From Isoetes taiwanensis (lineage: Eukaryota > Streptophyta > Lycopodiopsida > Isoetales > Isoetaceae): 64,000 nucleotides of DNA. Every line of letters begins with the position of its first letter. The first letter of the stretch is position 1. The notes under the pieces are model-generated. The model worked only from the letters and a program-made list of their open reading frames with translations, was not told where the DNA came from and did not search any database. A program made the translations under genes and the position numbers. Of this stretch, positions 60,704 to 64,000 are shown in pieces. The stretch covers positions 7,239,105-7,303,104 of the forward strand of contig JAJEKV010000045.1 in assembly GCA_021234155.1 (NCBI GenBank), written 5' to 3'.

Positions 60704-60979
60704 CTCCTTGGCCAGAACCCCTATCCAAAAAAGTCCCAAAATAGGGGGTATTAGACTTGTGGAATACCCCTTAGAATAGGTTGAAAAGGCAGGTCGGTTT
60801 TTTCGCTAGCAAACAAAACAGAAGATGCAGCCGAATACCACGCTAGGGTATTCGGCTCAAAGTTTACTGGAATCGAGGCCGAAATGTGGTGCCAATGTTT
60901 CCTTCGCTAAAACAAGGCACTCGATTACCAGTATTTAGATTCAGAGGCAAATGTGAGCCTAAATAGAGAATCATCATAA

Positions 60980-61192
60980 ACTGCTAGCACCGTAGATAGC
61001 ACAAGACTCTTGACAAAAAACAAAGGAGTAGCATTCTAGGACATGCCTCTGAAATAAAAAACCGCAGAAGAATTTTATTCATCCTAAAAAAGCTAGCGTA
61101 GATAGCCACGACTGTGAGGACAAAAAACAAAGGACTAGCATTATAAATCATGCCTCTGAAATAAAAAACCGCAAAAGAATTTTATTCATCTA
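60980..61192. repeat. ~105-bp tandem duplication downstream of the cupin gene
   Basis: GACAAAAAACAAAGGA.TAGC and ATGCCTCTGAAATAAAAAAC are shared by both copies. Confidence 0.8.
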
Positions 61193-61497
61193 GAACATAC
61201 AGATTATCAAGAATTCAGCAGAAAGTTCCTTCTTTAACAAAATAAGGCATAGTTCTTCCATCAGAAGTTTCTCAATAAGCCTGCTTTGAACTAACATCCT
61301 TAGTGAGAAGGAAGCATCCCTCATGAATATTTAAATAGTCAAGAAAATGCACCAGAATAAAAGGATATGAAGTTCTACAAAAGCATAATTTTACAAACAC
61401 CTAGAAAACCTAGCAACTAAACATTCAGATACTAAATATCCTGAATTCTGTACCCTTCGAAGTTTTCATCAAAACAGGGTGTCCCAATTGAACTGCT

Positions 61498-63151
61498 TCA
61501 TTGACCATAGCCTTGCTGACCATAGCCTTGCTGCTGCGGAGCATAACCTTGTTGTTGTTGCTGATCATAACCTTGCTGCTGTCCATAACCTTGCTGACCA
61601 CCTTGTCCATAAGCTGGCTGACCGGCAGGTTGAGCTGCTTGTCCATAAGCTGGCTGACCAACAGGCTGACCCGCAGGCTGAGCTGCGGGTTGAGCAGGTG
61701 GCGGACCACCTTGCTGTCCATAACCTTGCTGAGGACCTTGGCCATATGCTGGCTGTCCAGCCTGCTGCCCATATCCCTGCTGTCCATAAGCTGGTTGAGG
61801 AGGTTGCTGCCCATATTGCTGTCCAGGCGGAGGCGGCCCGGGAGGTGGAGGTCGATATCCTCCTTGCTGCTGCCCATAACCCTGCTGGCCACCCGGCGGC
61901 CCATATCCTCCCTGTTGTTGGCCATAATTCTGCTGGCCACCTTGAGCATATGTTGGTATCTGCCTCTGTGGTGGTGGAGTTGGAGCCACTGGAGGCGGGC
62001 GAGGAGGTGGTGGTGGAGACCAGCCAGGTGGTTCAGTTCCAGGCTCAAATCCTCCCATGAGACCAGGTTCATAGTCGCGGCTCCTACCAGGTGGAGGCCT
62101 GAATTCCCTCTCCCTCGGTGGAGGGCAGTAAATCTCTTTTCCCTTCCTGCTTTCTGGAATTGGTGGAATGAATTTTGCACCAGTCATATCCGCGCCAAAG
62201 TATTTGTCTATGGAATCCAGAAGGAAATAATATTTCTCCACATCTTCATAGCAGTCCCAAGTGCACGACAATCCCTTGGGAAACATTGCAACATCACCAG
62301 CTCGGAATTCCACATAATCGCCATTCGCATCATCTGGATATACCCTCACTCTTCCTTCTGTGAGATAGCACATTTCTGCCATGTCGTATTTCCAAGGAAA
62401 TTTGCTAGCTTTGCAGGTCCATCTGGCAATGCATTTCAGTTATATTAATATAAAAACAGATTACGTATTCAAAAGATAAAAATGCGAAATGAACGATGAA
62501 GTAAGAAATGAAAAAGAATGTTCAAACAAAAACAGACAATGCGCTTCAGAAAAGACCAAGAAAGAGTGCAAATGCAAATGTTCAATAGATTTCAGCTCCA
62601 ATATCTAATAATAAATTAGTGCTTAAACTAATGTGTTGCTGCAACTACAGTTATCATATTCCAATAGAGCAGAAAAATGACGAAAAAGGGCCGTCACTAC
62701 TTCTACCACAACTAGATACGAAGCTTAAAACCTCTAACAAAGCAAGAACCAACAGCGCCGAATAAAAATGCAAGCCCTAGAAGCCTAAGACGCCGACTAC
62801 GAAAACCAGCTACAAACCAGAAACAAAGAACAAACATTTGCAAGGAGGAAGAAGAAAAACTCACCGTTTCCAGGCAGGAACATCGAGCTCGGCAAGGCGA
62901 TAAGCAGAAGGGTTAACCTCAATACGCATACCAAGCTTTTCTTCCCAATGAGGAGTTGGAGGAGGCTTGGGAGGGTCCTGGTTCCGGCGACGATTGGAGG
63001 ACATAGAAGCGCGAACAACCAACCTCTGAGGGGTAAAGGTGGGAAGATGGAACGAAGTACGGGTAGCCCATTGCTTGGGCAGAGCTCTGAACGTCGGAAC
63101 CGCAGTGAAGAAGGATCCGGCGCAGGCCGATGCAAGCGCCGCGGCCGCCAT
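61498..63151 (-). CDS. Plastid-targeted cupin with long YGQQ-rich tail
   Basis: Exon 1 (63151-62865) and exon 2 (62422-61498) join with GT/AG signals to 403 codons. Residues 1-49 form a typical chloroplast transit peptide ([20 protein letters not shown], rich in Ala/Ser/Thr/Arg, ending RLVVRAS). A compact cupin domain of about 95 residues follows ([42 protein letters not shown]), like the small plant RmlC-type cupins of the DUF861 class. Those proteins usually end soon after this point. Here a Pro-rich linker ([12 protein letters not shown]) leads to about 170 residues of [10 protein letters not shown] and PAYGQ repeats, low in charge and prion-like. Role unknown: cupins of this class bind small ligands or metals. 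The frame is intact from start to stop, so the tail is likely real. Confidence 0.85.
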
Positions 63152-64000
63152 AGCTGCTGCCTTGCTTGGGAGGGTTATCTGGGGTTTAAGAGAAAGGTCT
63201 AGAACACGGCGTAAGGCCCTCGCCTTGCCATCCTGGCCCCCGTGGCCCAGATCTTATCATCTGCTTCTCTTTCCATTTACGGGCCTACCAGCGTAATATC
63301 TTCTTGACCCACAGCCTAAAATATCTTCCAGTTTTATGGCTGTTTGGACGATAATTCTCCCTTTGCTTTTGTAATAGGGTATCAATGGTTCCAGGATTTT
63401 CCGCCGAGGAACTTCTGAGGGGGGGCCACCAGCTGAGGCGCCATACGAGCTGCGAAGCCACGAGTGCGCCGCCGAGGAATAGTCCGAGAGGGATCGAGAA
63501 AAACTTGATTCAAATATGTGATCCACGCTAGGGTGGGATTACAAAAGAAATACATTTTTATTTTCCCTCTGCTTCATTCCGGCGAGCCGATCCACGCTGT
63601 TCTAGCGGCATTGCTTCTTCTAAGTAGTTCCGTCGAGGTCGAGGTGCTGCTAGTGGTAGGTAGGATTTTGTTAAAAGAAATCGAAGTTCTTCAAGTTTCT
63701 TGAAGCTTTTCTAAGTTTTTTAGAGTATAGGAATTCCGATACTTCTGGCGACTTTCTGCTCTATTCTCTTTTGTTTGGTGAGGATATACCTCAAGAAATC
63801 TTGTATTTTCTTGTTTTGTTTGAAATCTAACTTGCTACTTATAGTCTTTGCTAGGTTTTTTCTTCTGGCATGTGGTGACATAATCTGTTGGCGAGAATAT
63901 ATAGCAAAATAACAGGGGGGTTGTTTTTGTATTTTTGTACAGTTTTTGCTATGGTTTTCATATGATTTGATGGACGTATTACACGAGGCATACTAATCAG
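63152..64000. other. Upstream region of the cupin gene
   Basis: It should contain the cupin promoter (reading leftward) near 63152-63300. The rest has GC-rich then AT-rich sequence with no supported gene; 63900-64000 matches the dispersed repeat at 54110-54210. Confidence 0.4.

Larger units (their letters stand above)
55560..60770. mobile_element. Candidate 5.2-kb element with subterminal palindromes
   Basis: A segment at 55577-55612 (TCTTTTTTGGCTCCCGAAAT) recurs inverted at 60576-60613. Next to each lie copies of the palindrome AAAATCGCTTAAGCGATTTT or variants. Between the ends sit a coiled-coil ORF and a GC-rich block of degenerate ORFs. Subterminal repeats around coding DNA are typical of several plant DNA transposon superfamilies. 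No exact TIR, transposase motif or target duplication was found, so the limits are provisional. Confidence 0.4.

Noticed and set aside
61425-62448. Long ORFs overlapping the cupin gene in other frames and on the plus strand
   Set aside because: They are shadows of the repetitive CAG/GGC-rich tail. Only the minus-strand frame joins a cupin domain and a transit peptide through valid splice sites.

Overview
The window is nuclear DNA from a land plant. It holds a complete, spliced V-ATPase subunit C gene (VHA-C/DET3 type), a plastid-targeted cupin gene, and relics of plant families: a hevein-type GH18 chitinase, a lipid-transfer protein and a COV-like membrane protein. Introns in the two intact genes are mostly about 60-600 bp. 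The rest is repeats. Short introns, pogo-type transposons and a ParB/methyltransferase transposon would fit a seed-free plant (lycophyte or bryophyte grade), but that placement is inference only.

Layout. 0-8 kb: chitinase and lipid-transfer pseudogenes in repeat-poor sequence. 8-16 kb: minisatellite-like repeats, a dead pogo/Tigger-like transposase, a fold-back element and scraps of phosphatase-like and RING-like coding sequence. 16-23.3 kb: mostly non-coding, with a 363-bp TRIM-like retroelement whose LTR carries a tRNA-like sequence, then a nest of interleaved inverted-repeat elements. 23.7-26.3 kb: the VHA-C gene, 11 exons, 379 aa.

28.8-36.9 kb is the most interesting part: an 8.1-kb DNA transposon bounded by matching terminal inverted repeats (30 of 34 outer bases). 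It carries two divergent genes. The minus-strand gene encodes a transposase-like protein (DUF7869 type). The plus-strand gene encodes what reads as one polypeptide joining a ParB-like domain to a beta-class DNA methyltransferase. Between and inside these genes lie about 17 copies of a palindrome with core TATTCCGGAATA. One array of seven in an intron has a repeat period of exactly 42 bp (four helical turns), which resembles a ParB/parS-like centromere or an operator array. Both genes have stops and frameshifts, so this copy is probably dead, though the reading frames are otherwise well kept.

37-64 kb: a COV-like exon pair, hairpin MITEs, a roughly 7.4-kb coding-free block with direct repeats at its ends (LARD-like) and a (GA)n tract, AT-rich tandem repeats, a probable 5-kb element with subterminal palindromes around GC-rich degenerate ORFs, and on the minus strand the cupin gene, whose product ends in a long YGQQ-rich, prion-like tail.

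All calls come from reading the sequence; no database search was run. Splice sites were chosen from GT/AG signals and from frame continuity.
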